9,061 nt of DNA from Pseudomonadota bacterium (lineage in GTDB: Bacteria; Pseudomonadota; Alphaproteobacteria; Rhodobacterales; Rhodobacteraceae). Position 1 is the stretch's first letter. Each line of letters starts with the position of its first letter. Made by a program: the position numbers and the translations under genes. The DNA is taken from assembly GCA_027623875.1 (NCBI GenBank), contig JAQBUS010000027.1, forward strand, positions 1-9,061, written 5' to 3'. The notes beneath the pieces were generated by a model that had not been told where the DNA came from, made no database searches, and saw only the letters and a program-made list of their open reading frames with translations. Below, piece after piece: positions 1 through 6,770 of this stretch.

Positions 1-559
1 GATAGCCTTCCACGAAATTGTCAGTGTAAATCTTCCAATTGGCATCAAAAACCAATCTTTCTTCGTGCACCCACTTATACCTCTCAATTGGTTCATCCTC
101 GAGTTCGGAGATAAGAGCGCCTAGCTGATTCTCAAGGGCTATCTCAGGTGACAGAGAGACAAACAAAAACCCGCGCCATTCATAGAGTTCTACTGCGTCT
201 AGAGCCCAATCGCTCTTATTAAAGGCTGGATCATCTCCCCACCAAGGTACGTTTAAGAGGGAGCCATCCTCGCCCCAAACCCACTGGTGGTATGGACAAC
301 GAATTGTTGTGCAATGCCCAGTTCCCTCTGGTAAAAGACGTGCGCCTCTGTGACGGCAAACGTTGCGAAAGGCCCGCAGGCTATCTTTAGTCCTTACGGC
401 AAAAACTTTGCTTCCTGCTATTTCTGTTGCAATATAATCTCCTCGATTGGTAAGTCGTGAGGTGGGGCCAAGTAATTGCCAGCTTGCTCCAAAAATCCTG
501 TCCACATCCGACGAATGGATAGTGGAAGAGACATAGTTTACCGGATTAAGGTTTCGCAT
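1..559 (-). CDS. Rieske [2Fe-2S] oxygenase alpha subunit, partial (N-terminal 186 residues)
   Basis: This is the oxygenase component of a Rieske non-heme iron oxygenase, which uses electrons from a reductase to hydroxylate or demethylate a small substrate. I translated it from the minus strand, and it runs off the left edge after residue 186. The Rieske cluster motif is complete: C68-X-H70, 17 residues, C88-X2-H91 (CRHRG...CPYHQW). Near the cut, NWKIYTDNFVEGY (174-186) is the start of the catalytic domain, where the iron-binding His should follow next. E184 sits where the carboxylate bridging the Rieske and iron sites is expected; a Glu there is known from CntA-type enzymes acting on quaternary amines. 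The start ATG at 559-557 has AAGGG eight bases upstream. It is divergent from the aminotransferase gene. No reductase or ferredoxin gene is visible. The family call is firm; the substrate is unknown. Confidence 0.93.
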   Translation of the reverse strand, partial: MRNLNPVNYVSSTIHSSDVDRIFGASWQLLGPTSRLTNRGDYIATEIAGSKVFAVRTKDSLRAFRNVCRHRGARLLPEGTGHCTTIRCPYHQWVWGEDGSLLNVPWWGDDPAFNKSDWALDAVELYEWRGFLFVSLSPEIALENQLGALISELEDEPIERYKWVHEERLVFDANWKIYTDNFVEGY

Positions 560-581
560 GATATATACCCTTATTGATACC

Positions 582-598
582 AGTGAGATTGCCTCACT
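582..598. promoter_or_regulatory. Perfect 6-bp inverted repeat upstream of the Rieske gene
   Basis: AGTGAG, five bases (ATTGC), then CTCACT. It lies 22 bp upstream of the Rieske start codon, in the divergent promoter region, where a repressor site or 5' leader hairpin would sit. No factor can be named. A 6-bp repeat can occur by chance. Confidence 0.3.
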
Positions 599-635
599 AA
601 ATGAGTTTCTGTCAAGCCACGCTCTTGACCCTATT

Positions 636-662
636 TTTAAAATAAAGGGGCTTAAGTTTGAT
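636..662 (+). promoter_or_regulatory. AT-rich box around AAAGGGGCT, copy A (shared with 3723-3750)
   Basis: The core AAAGGGGCT is at 644-652. With its flanks, this stretch matches copy B at 3723-3750 at 23 of 27 aligned positions with a single one-base gap. Both copies lie in divergent intergenic regions with oxygenase genes alongside. This copy is 76 bp upstream of the Rieske start on one side and about 160 bp upstream of the aminotransferase start on the other. Its right part TTAAGTT (652-658) is repeated directly at 669-675, a 17-bp offset typical of tandem half-sites. I infer a common regulator site. Confidence 0.45.
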
Positions 663-725
663 CTCTTATTAAGTTCATCAAGGAGAAAGAAGAGAGTTTT
701 AGAACGTTAAATTAAAAGTTGGGAG

Positions 726-753
726 TTGAACAAATCTCTAAGGCTTTTAAACT
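726..753 (+). promoter_or_regulatory. Candidate sigma70 promoter for the aminotransferase gene
   Basis: TTGAAC at 726-731 and TAAACT at 748-753 each match 4 of 6 consensus bases, separated by 16 bp. The predicted transcript start near 760 would leave a leader of about 60 nt before the ATG at 822. The match is only moderate, and AT-rich DNA gives many such hits. Confidence 0.3.
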
Positions 754-767
754 ACTGACTAAGCCTT
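740..767 (+). promoter_or_regulatory. 7-bp inverted repeat overlapping the candidate aminotransferase promoter
   Basis: AAGGCTT (740-746) and AAGCCTT (761-767) are perfect inverted complements around a 14-base loop. The repeat spans the proposed -10 element and the start of the transcript, which is where a repressor operator would be placed. It could equally be a leader hairpin. Confidence 0.3.
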
Positions 768-808
768 GCATTTGGATGCAATAGGGTGTTCCATTTCCTT
801 TTACTAAT

Positions 809-813
809 AGGAG
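809..813 (+). promoter_or_regulatory. Ribosome binding site deciding the aminotransferase start
   Basis: AGGAG lies eight bases before the ATG at 822. It lies inside the longer reading frame that could open at GTG 786, so the 822 start is preferred over the 786 one. Confidence 0.7.
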
Positions 814-821
814 CTACGAAT

Positions 822-2009
822 ATGAAGAAACGCTTTGCCAAGAGAATGGATGCAGTTAAGCCTTCGGCTATTGGTGAGCTTTTGGCATTAGGAACAGATC
901 CATCTATTATCTCTTTTGGCGGTGGCTACCCGGATGCCTCTTTGTTCCCAGCAGAGCAACTAGAGTCCATTTTTATTGAGGTAATCCGCTCACCCGGAGG
1001 AGCCACGATGCAATACGCGGCTTCAGACGGACTGCCATATTTGCGCGAACAAATTGCCAAGCTTATGACGGTAGATGGAACACCTTGCGAGAAAGAGGAC
1101 GTATTGATTTTGCAAGGCTCTCAGCAAGGCCTTGATTTAGCAGCTAAGATGTTAATCAATCCAGGAGATGTGATTATAACAGAGGACCCTACTTTTTTAG
1201 GGGCACTGATTGCCTTTAACCCATACGAACCGATTTACGCCGCTGTTCCAATGGATGATGAAGGTATGCAGATGGATGCTTTAGAGGAAGTACTTAAGGA
1301 TAATCCACGATCCCGGATTATCTATACTGTGCCTGACTTCCAAAACCCTACTGGGGTAACAATGTCCCTGACCAGACGTAAAAAGCTAATTCAGCTTGCC
1401 AATGCCCATGATGTGATTGTTTTGGAAGATACGCCCTACCGTCAGATCCGTTTTACTGACGAAAATCTTCCGACACTAAAGTCTATGGATACGGAGGGCC
1501 GAGTAATTCACTTGGGAAGTTTCTCGAAAGTTCTAGTGCCGGCACTGCGTGTAGGGTGGGCAGTAGCAGACCCAGAATTACTGGAACGGATGGGGCTTTT
1601 GAAAGTTGCCGCCGACACACAGACTTCAACCCTCAACATGGCAGCAATTAGTCTTTTTCTGGATCGATATGATTTGGCTGAACATACTAATATCCTACGA
1701 AGCGCTTATGTTAAGAAAAAAGAGGTAATGTTGGATTCTATACGCCTCCACTTCCCACAAGAAGTCCAAGCAACAGATCCTAAGGGAGGACTATTTACTT
1801 GGGTAACTTTTCCTAAAGAATTTGATGCAGCTGCCTTTATGCGGGATGTTGCATTACCAGAAGCTCGCGTAGCATATGTACCTGGAGGCTCTTTTTTTCC
1901 TGTGACCCAACAGGCAAATCACGCCAGAATTAATTATTCTGCTCAATCTGAGGACCGTATTCGTCACGGGATCGAAGCTCTTGGTTTTGCCCTGAAAGCT
2001 CACCTGTAA
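822..2009 (+). CDS. PLP-dependent aminotransferase, class I/II (LysN/2-aminoadipate-transaminase-like)
   Basis: A fold-type I aminotransferase of 395 residues, a usual length for the family; it moves an amino group between an amino acid and a 2-oxo acid using pyridoxal phosphate in the cytoplasm. Visible family residues are N175-PTG, D203 and Y206 in the EDTPY motif that contacts the cofactor, the Schiff-base lysine K236 in GSFSK, R243 for the phosphate, and R369 (ARINYS) for the substrate carboxylate. The N-terminal SFGGGYPD and FPAEQL segments and overall style resemble 2-aminoadipate or multi-substrate aminotransferases related to the C-terminal domain of MocR regulators, but there is no DNA-binding domain here. 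ATG 822 is chosen over in-frame GTG 786 because of the Shine-Dalgarno site between them. It is alone on its strand and divergent from the Rieske oxygenase. The amino donor cannot be read from sequence. Confidence 0.93.
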   Translation: MKKRFAKRMDAVKPSAIGELLALGTDPSIISFGGGYPDASLFPAEQLESIFIEVIRSPGGATMQYAASDGLPYLREQIAKLMTVDGTPCEKEDVLILQGSQQGLDLAAKMLINPGDVIITEDPTFLGALIAFNPYEPIYAAVPMDDEGMQMDALEEVLKDNPRSRIIYTVPDFQNPTGVTMSLTRRKKLIQLANAHDVIVLEDTPYRQIRFTDENLPTLKSMDTEGRVIHLGSFSKVLVPALRVGWAVADPELLERMGLLKVAADTQTSTLNMAAISLFLDRYDLAEHTNILRSAYVKKKEVMLDSIRLHFPQEVQATDPKGGLFTWVTFPKEFDAAAFMRDVALPEARVAYVPGGSFFPVTQQANHARINYSAQSEDRIRHGIEALGFALKAHL

Positions 2010-2132
2010 AACTAACTCATGTGATGGGCTATTAAATAAATGTATAGGTGTTTGGACTTCATTTACTCACTCTTATTGAAAAAATAGACAGATTAACATT
2101 AAGTTATACTAAGTCTTTTTTGAGGGTTGTAC

Positions 2133-3203
2133 TTAGAGTGGGCGCTTTAGAGATTTTTCTATTAAGCGCTTCTTCATTCTCTCGTTTGATTCAGGGCTGC
2201 CATCATGGAACGAACCGAACCACTTATCTAACGGCAATATACCATCGGCATAATTACATTCAAAGTATTTATGATGCAAATAATGCGCGTAACCATCTAT
2301 ATCTACACTACGGTTTTTATCGACAGTTATCCTTTCGAAACCTGAATGCCCAGGTGCTGGACTTAGGCCAGCATGGGCTAGGCAAATGACAGCGAAAGCT
2401 GGGTGGAACGGGAGTAAAAGGTAAATAAGTGCACAAGAAAAGTAGAGCAAGTGCTCAACTGGGTGCATTGCTAGGCCCGACCACGGCCCAGGATTGTTGT
2501 TTTTATGGTGAACATGGTGAACAAACCGGTAAAGTGGGCCCCAATGTATAAGCCGGTGGATTAAATAGAAATGGAAGTCTCGCCAAAGATGTATAGTTAA
2601 AACTACGAACATGAAGTATATTGGATGTTCGCTTACAGAGATTATATTAATAAAACTGTTGGCGGCCAGCCAGAGCATTCCAACCTCTAGCCCCGCCCAA
2701 ATTGTAACGCCACAAGAAAAAGTTAGAATTAAGTTGTCTGTGGTTTGGTTTTTAAATAGGAATTTTTTGTTATTAACTGATGTCCAGCTGGGATTGAATT
2801 TAAAACAAGTTCCTTGTTGACGTTGAATATATAAGCGCAAATGAAATATTCCGTAGTAAGCAGTTACTAAAATCGTATTCCTAAAAAATATTAGCATAAA
2901 AAGACTTAGTGTAGGAGTAGCCATTTTTTCTAAGGGCGGGGATAGCCAATACCAAGAAATCATCCCGATAACCACATAGAAGGTGTTCCACGGAAGAAAA
3001 TAGCCCGGAAAACCAAAAAACCACTTCAAAGTGGCTATTGGTTGAGCCGGCCAGGTAAAAATCGGTGGGTAAGTGACACGCTTGTTGGGCGAATAATGAT
3101 CACGATGGTCGCGGGTTCCAAATCCAGAGTCGTCGATATTTAAGTTGTTTTCTGCAAGGCATGAAGTCCCTAGTAAATTATTTTTTAATAGTTTGCGCTC
3201 CAC
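2133..3203 (-). CDS. Sterol desaturase / fatty acid hydroxylase superfamily membrane protein
   Basis: An integral membrane di-iron oxygenase of 356 residues, in the superfamily that hydroxylates or desaturates lipids, sterols and carotenoids. The histidine clusters that hold the two irons are present: H211-X4-H216-X3-H220, H229-HV-HH233, H247-PVEH251 and H307-YLHH311. Hydrophobic segments lie near 68-88, 98-120, 157-181, 190-208 and 252-276; the N-terminal 50 residues are polar. The start is GTG at 3203, the only common start codon before an in-frame stop upstream, although its ribosome site is weak. The 99-bp gap to the NTF2-like gene on the same strand has T-rich stretches but no convincing terminator, so co-transcription is likely. 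The substrate is unknown; lipid, sterol-like or carotenoid substrates are all possible. Confidence 0.9.
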   Translation of the reverse strand: MERKLLKNNLLGTSCLAENNLNIDDSGFGTRDHRDHYSPNKRVTYPPIFTWPAQPIATLKWFFGFPGYFLPWNTFYVVIGMISWYWLSPPLEKMATPTLSLFMLIFFRNTILVTAYYGIFHLRLYIQRQQGTCFKFNPSWTSVNNKKFLFKNQTTDNLILTFSCGVTIWAGLEVGMLWLAANSFINIISVSEHPIYFMFVVLTIHLWRDFHFYLIHRLIHWGPLYRFVHHVHHKNNNPGPWSGLAMHPVEHLLYFSCALIYLLLPFHPAFAVICLAHAGLSPAPGHSGFERITVDKNRSVDIDGYAHYLHHKYFECNYADGILPLDKWFGSFHDGSPESNERMKKRLIEKSLKRPL

Positions 3204-3302
3204 TGAGAACTTTAAATTTATTATAACTTCAATGCGCTGTAGCAGTGAACAATTTCTGGGTTTGCAGCGTCACTTTTTTTTAATCATTTTTTTATTAAGC
3301 TA

Positions 3303-3632
3303 TCAAATAGATAATGGAGTAGATCCACTTTCCATAGATATAATTTTTCCATCTTTTACTAAACGTACCAGCATTACAGCACTTTTGCCTAGTGAAGGCG
3401 ATTCAAGAACTGAGTGACTCACAATGATAGCTTCATTTTCATAAATTAACCGCCGACTCTGAGATGTAATTTCATCCCTGATGCCTGTCATCAGTAAATC
3501 TATAAATTCGCCTTTGTTTAACTTATCACCTCTATTATGGCGAACATAAATAAAATCGTTATGGAGAAGGTCCCCCATTCTCTTTCTATCTAAAGAATTT
3601 GCTGCGTCCCACCATTGATCAAATAAACTCAC
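3303..3632 (-). CDS. NTF2-like / SnoaL-like small protein
   Basis: A 109-residue soluble protein of the NTF2-like fold class (SnoaL/DUF4440 type). The pattern is an N-terminal helix with paired tryptophans (FDQWWDAANSLD), then a DLLHNDFIYV strand typical of the cone-shaped fold, a helix, and C-terminal strands (AVMLVRLVKDGKIISMES). Members of this class are either small enzymes (isomerases, cyclases, dehydratases) or binding partners of oxygenases, and this sequence does not decide between them. The start is GTG 3632 with AAGGAG seven bases upstream, a strong site. It is the first gene of the probable operon with the membrane hydroxylase and is divergent from the FAD hydroxylase. The assignment rests on overall pattern rather than on a catalytic motif. 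Confidence 0.75.
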   Translation of the reverse strand: MSLFDQWWDAANSLDRKRMGDLLHNDFIYVRHNRGDKLNKGEFIDLLMTGIRDEITSQSRRLIYENEAIIVSHSVLESPSLGKSAVMLVRLVKDGKIISMESGSTPLSI

Positions 3633-3639
3633 TAATTTT

Positions 3640-3645
3640 CTCCTT
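3640..3645 (-). promoter_or_regulatory. Strong ribosome binding site before a GTG start
   Basis: Reads AAGGAG on the minus strand, seven bases before GTG at 3632. It fixes the non-ATG start of the NTF2-like gene. Confidence 0.75.
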
Positions 3646-3716
3646 TTTGTACAATCTACAGCCGTTTTTTTTGTGTTTGTAAACCTAAAACTTTGAAGTT
3701 AAATAACATCCTATTA

Positions 3717-3756
3717 GCACTTATTAAATTAAAGGGGCTCTAAATTTAATAAGTGC
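3717..3756. promoter_or_regulatory. Perfect 14-bp inverted repeat in a divergent promoter region
   Basis: GCACTTATTAAATT (3717-3730) is exactly complementary to AATTTAATAAGTGC (3743-3756), with a 12-base loop AAAGGGGCTCTA. It sits 64 bp upstream of the FAD hydroxylase ATG and 84 bp upstream of the NTF2-like GTG. No gene reads into it from either side, so a plain terminator is less likely than an operator or a transcript-5' hairpin, although a short T run (TTTT) follows on the plus strand. Confidence 0.6.
3723..3750 (+). promoter_or_regulatory. AT-rich box around AAAGGGGCT, copy B (shared with 636-662)
   Basis: The core AAAGGGGCT is at 3731-3739, mostly in the loop of the 14-bp inverted repeat, and the flanking similarity to copy A extends into both arms. 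The core ends 81 bp before the FAD hydroxylase start. In copy A the inverted repeat is not preserved, so the conserved part is the core plus AT flanks. Confidence 0.45.
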
Positions 3757-3820
3757 CTTTTCCATAGCATTAATAAATTATAAGGTCAGTTAGTTTTCGT
3801 AAATCGGGCAGATATGAACC

Positions 3821-5710
3821 ATGCAATATCATTTAAACGGATATAATTCTGGTGACCCTAATCTGTCGAGAGACTCAGATTCTGGATGGTTTCCGAGTGA
3901 ATTGCCTGAGCACGTTGATGTGTTGATCATCGGTTGTGGACCGGCTGGATTGACTTTAGCCGCGCAATTGGCTGCATTCCCAGAAATCAAAACATGCATT
4001 GTTGAGGCTAAGTCAGGGCCTTTACAAATTGGACAGGCAGATGGGATCGCGTGCCGAAGTGTTGAGATGTTTGAGGCATTTGGCTTTGCTGAAAAAGTAT
4101 TAAAGGAGGCCTATTGGGTAAATGAAACAACATTCTGGAAGCCACTCAAAGGTCAAATCACGGATATCGTTCGCAGTGAAAAAATTCAGGATACTGAAGA
4201 TGGGTTGTCGGAATATCCCCATGTAATTTTGAATCAAGCGCGGGTTCACGATTTTTATCTCAACTTGATGCGTCAATCTCCTCGGAGGCTTGTTCCCTAT
4301 TATGACCGAAAATTAATTGATTTTACGATAGATAGAGCAGAAAGTTTTCCTGTTCGTGCCCGATTACAGCACCTCAACCCAAAATATCAACATCAAGATG
4401 AAACTATAAATGCACGCTATGTTGTGGGTTGCGACGGTGCCCGTAGCGCTGTGCGCACATCCCTTGGAAAGGGGTTGCACGGAGATTCCGCCAATCAGGC
4501 TTGGGGGGTTATGGACATATTAGCTATTACTGATTTTCCCGACATTCGTTTGAAATCAGTAATTCAGTCCGGGAATGAGGGTAATCTTCTAATTATCCCT
4601 CGCGAAGGTGGTTATATGACGAGGCTTTATATTGAAATGGACAAGCTAAGCGCTGATGAGCGAGTGTCTGGCCGTAATATCACATCCCATCAGTTGGTTG
4701 AGGCAGCCCAACGGATATTACACCCCTATACATTAGACGTTAAAGAAATTGCGTGGTGGTCGGTTTATGAAATTGGCCAGAGATTATGTGATAGTTTTGA
4801 TGATGTGCCAGAAGGTAAGTTGGTTAACCCATGTGTTTTCATTGCAGGTGACGCATGCCACACTCATAGCCCCAAGGCCGGGCAGGGGATGAATGTATCA
4901 ATGGCAGATACATTTAATTTAGGGTGGAAGTTGGCTTCTGTCATAAGTGGGCAATGTCGGCCAGAACTATTGCATACCTATTCGGCAGAGAGGCATGCAG
5001 TGGCAACTGAATTGATTGATTTTGATCGGGAATTTTCAACGATGTTTAGTGCGCCACCGCGAAGCGAAATAGACCCCGATGGTGTAGATCCTGATGATTT
5101 TAAAAAATATTTTATTCAACATGGAAGGTTTACGGCCGGAACTGCAGTACAGTATCTCCCATCGGCAATCATAGGACAACCTACTCATCAACATTTAGCG
5201 ATGGGTTTTGAGATAGGGATGCGATTCCATTCGGCTCCTGTTATATGTCTAGCTGATGCTAAGCCAATCCAATTAGGTCATGTGATTAAAGCCGATGGCA
5301 GGTGGAGATTAATTATTTTTTCTGGAAAATCAGGGGTAAATGAGTTGTGTAAATTTCTGACGGAAGACAAGTCTTCTCCCGTCTTGAAATTTACCCCTAG
5401 TGGAGCAGATATTGATTCTGTCATCGACGTGCGGGCTGTTTTTTCAGATAGGCATCGTGATCTGGATATTATGCGTATGCCATCACTATTAAGGCCAACC
5501 AAAGGGCGTCATGGGCTTGTTGATTATGAGAAGGTGTTTTGCTCTGATATAAAAGTAAACGCTGACATTTTTGACTTGCGAAAAATTAACCGATCACATG
5601 GGTGTGCTGTAGTGGTGCGTCCTGATCAATATGTAGCCCAGGTTTTAACACTTACTGATTTTGAAGAATTAGCCGCCTTTTTTGATTGTTTTATGAAACC
5701 TCAAAATTAA
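3821..5710 (+). CDS. FAD-dependent aromatic hydroxylase, 3-hydroxybenzoate 4-monooxygenase-like (PheA/TfdB family)
   Basis: A class A flavoprotein hydroxylase of 629 residues, close to the length of MobA and phenol hydroxylases. It would use NADPH and O2 to add a hydroxyl beside an existing phenolic one; MobA makes protocatechuate from 3-hydroxybenzoate. FAD motifs are GCGPAG (38-43), CDGARS (204-209) and AGDACHTHSPKAGQGMN (342-358). About residues 450-629 form the thioredoxin-like dimerisation domain of this family. From memory the MobA active site uses Asp75, His135, Lys247 and Tyr271; D74 (QADGIAC), H134 (YPHVILNQ), K245 (IRLKS) and Y270 (RLYIEMD) fall where expected. The N-terminal MQYHLNG supports ATG 3821, despite a weak ribosome site. 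No ring-cleavage gene is in view. The family is firm; the exact substrate is probable, not proven. Confidence 0.9.
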   Translation: MQYHLNGYNSGDPNLSRDSDSGWFPSELPEHVDVLIIGCGPAGLTLAAQLAAFPEIKTCIVEAKSGPLQIGQADGIACRSVEMFEAFGFAEKVLKEAYWVNETTFWKPLKGQITDIVRSEKIQDTEDGLSEYPHVILNQARVHDFYLNLMRQSPRRLVPYYDRKLIDFTIDRAESFPVRARLQHLNPKYQHQDETINARYVVGCDGARSAVRTSLGKGLHGDSANQAWGVMDILAITDFPDIRLKSVIQSGNEGNLLIIPREGGYMTRLYIEMDKLSADERVSGRNITSHQLVEAAQRILHPYTLDVKEIAWWSVYEIGQRLCDSFDDVPEGKLVNPCVFIAGDACHTHSPKAGQGMNVSMADTFNLGWKLASVISGQCRPELLHTYSAERHAVATELIDFDREFSTMFSAPPRSEIDPDGVDPDDFKKYFIQHGRFTAGTAVQYLPSAIIGQPTHQHLAMGFEIGMRFHSAPVICLADAKPIQLGHVIKADGRWRLIIFSGKSGVNELCKFLTEDKSSPVLKFTPSGADIDSVIDVRAVFSDRHRDLDIMRMPSLLRPTKGRHGLVDYEKVFCSDIKVNADIFDLRKINRSHGCAVVVRPDQYVAQVLTLTDFEELAAFFDCFMKPQN

Positions 5711-5726
5711 CACTCTTTAATTTTTT
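5703..5726 (+). terminator. Weak AT-only hairpin at the FAD hydroxylase stop codon
   Basis: AAAATTAA (5703-5710, containing the stop codon) pairs with TTAATTTT (5717-5724) around CACTCT and is followed by two more T. The stem has no G-C pairs, so termination would be weak. It is the only candidate directly after the gene. Confidence 0.25.
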
Positions 5727-5794
5727 AACTTTACTTAGAGTTTGATTGATAGAAAGAAAATGTTAGATTGACACTTGGAAAAGCACTATCTGCC

Positions 5795-5809
5795 TACCAA
5801 CAAGTGGTA
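5795..5809. repeat. Short inverted repeat in the convergent gap
   Basis: TACCA and TGGTA flank ACAAG between the FAD hydroxylase and the Sel1-repeat gene, which converge here. A 5-bp stem without a T run is weak evidence for any function. Confidence 0.15.
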
Positions 5810-5919
5810 TTCGCAACTTAATTTATTTTTGCAACGTTCTTAAATAACATTAGTAAATAGAGATCCTTTCGTGACTTTATTAAAGCCGAGTTATCCATGT
5901 GCGATTGGAAATTATTTTT

Positions 5920-5948
5920 AAAAAAGCAACTCTACGCTCTAAGAGCGT
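5920..5948 (-). terminator. Possible terminator of the Sel1-repeat gene
   Basis: The palindrome ACGCTCT-A-AGAGCGT (5934-5948) forms a 6-bp GC-containing stem with a 3-base loop. On the minus strand it is followed, after eight bases, by six T (5925-5920). The Sel1 gene stop codon (5941-5939) lies in the loop region. The gap before the T run is longer than in a textbook terminator. Confidence 0.35.
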
Positions 5949-6496
5949 TCCCGTGCTTTCAAGATTGGCACCATTACACTGGATTCCAAGCCAACGTTCA
6001 TTGAGCATATAAAATCTAGAGAACGATTGTGAAGTTCTACCGCACTTGATGAGTTTTGCTCGACACCCTTACCTGTAGTGTACATCATGCTTAGGCGATA
6101 CATTGCCCTAGGATTATTTTGTGCTGCAGCTAAATGGAACCAGCGGGCAGCTTCAGTAAAGTTTTTAATATTATATTTATCTTCATAGTTTAAAAACCCC
6201 ATTTTCAGCTGTGACATTGCATGGTCATTTAATGCGGCGCGTTGGAACCACTTAAAAGATTTCTCATAGTTCTGCTCCACTCCTGAACCAGTTTCAAATA
6301 AGACACCTAAGTTAAATTGGGCAACGCTAGAGCCAATCTCGGCCTCTTTTTTCCAGTGGAGATAAGCCTGAACAATATCTCCATTTTTATACGCAGAAAC
6401 ACCAGATTCAAAGTCACCGGCATACACAACCTGTTTAAATGACAGCAAGTAAACAAAGAATATAGTAGTCGCTAGAATTTTGGAGAGCTTTTTCAT
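5939..6496 (-). CDS. Exported Sel1-repeat (TPR-like) protein
   Basis: A 185-residue protein of Sel1-like repeats, helical hairpins that act as protein-protein interaction scaffolds. Residues 1-26 form a Sec signal peptide: basic MKKLSK, a hydrophobic core, and a VYA cleavage site before G27. The first mature segment (27-55) looks like a degenerate repeat, followed by units at about 56-91 (AQFNLGVLFETGSGVEQNYEKSF starts one, with the usual LG...G.GV...A..W pattern), 92-127 and 128-160 (AMYRLSMMYTTGKGVEQN). The last 25 residues do not fit the repeat. It would be periplasmic. ATG 6496 has no strong Shine-Dalgarno, but the signal peptide supports it. It stands alone on its strand between two convergent or divergent neighbours and has no evident tie to the metabolic genes. 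Confidence 0.88.
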   Translation of the reverse strand: MKKLSKILATTIFFVYLLSFKQVVYAGDFESGVSAYKNGDIVQAYLHWKKEAEIGSSVAQFNLGVLFETGSGVEQNYEKSFKWFQRAALNDHAMSQLKMGFLNYEDKYNIKNFTEAARWFHLAAAQNNPRAMYRLSMMYTTGKGVEQNSSSAVELHNRSLDFICSMNVGLESSVMVPILKARERS

Positions 6497-6645
6497 AATA
6501 ATTCACTAAATCATATAATTTTTTATAATTCACAAAAAAAGAATTTATGTGAATGACTTAAATTAATTATATACGAAAATTTTACAATAGGAAAGAAACT
6601 GTTAATCACCCGGTCTTTTTAGGCTTTCTATTAACCTGATTACTT

Positions 6646-6664
6646 TAGGAGCTTCTGTCTCCTA
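6646..6664. repeat. 6-bp inverted repeat TAGGAG...CTCCTA
   Basis: Perfect arms 6646-6651 and 6659-6664 around CTTCTGT, extendable by two G-U pairs. It lies upstream of the candidate -10 for the arginase-fold gene, so it would be a DNA site rather than part of that transcript. There is no T run on either strand. Confidence 0.25.
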
Positions 6665-6741
6665 GGTCTCTTATCAGTTTGAAGCTGTAATAATTTCATA
6701 AGGATAAATTCCTCAAACTCTTAAAGTGCAAAAAACCTTTG

Positions 6742-6747
6742 TATAAT
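6742..6747 (+). promoter_or_regulatory. Consensus -10 element for the arginase-fold gene
   Basis: TATAAT matches the sigma70 consensus exactly. No good -35 is visible at 16-18 bp (only CTCTTA or TTAAAG nearby), so activation by a regulator is possible. A start near 6754 would give a leader of about 100 nt. Confidence 0.45.
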
Positions 6748-6770
6748 GTTGTAACACCCCACGTTTTTTT

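Noticed and set aside
786..821. Longer aminotransferase beginning at GTG 786 (12 extra residues)
   Set aside because: The extension MFHFLLLIGATN is unlike the family, no ribosome site precedes it, and a clear AGGAG lies before ATG 822.
2109..2136. CTAAGT/ACTTAG arms as a terminator between the aminotransferase and membrane hydroxylase genes
   Set aside because: Six-base AT-rich arms with a 16-base loop, and the T run lies inside the loop.
2048..2389. Plus-strand open frame opposite the membrane hydroxylase
   Set aside because: It overlaps the 3' part of a well-supported minus-strand gene and its translation shows no recognisable domain.
2611..3417. Other plus-strand frames across 2611-2820 and 3145-3417
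   Set aside because: Both overlap supported minus-strand genes (membrane hydroxylase and NTF2-like) and look like shadow frames.
5278..5502. Minus-strand frame inside the FAD hydroxylase
   Set aside because: It lies wholly inside a strongly supported gene and has no family features.
3699..5850. Shared 11-mer TTAAATAACAT at 3699-3709 and 5840-5850
   Set aside because: It is AT-only apart from one C, has no flanking similarity, and the second copy is not in a promoter position.
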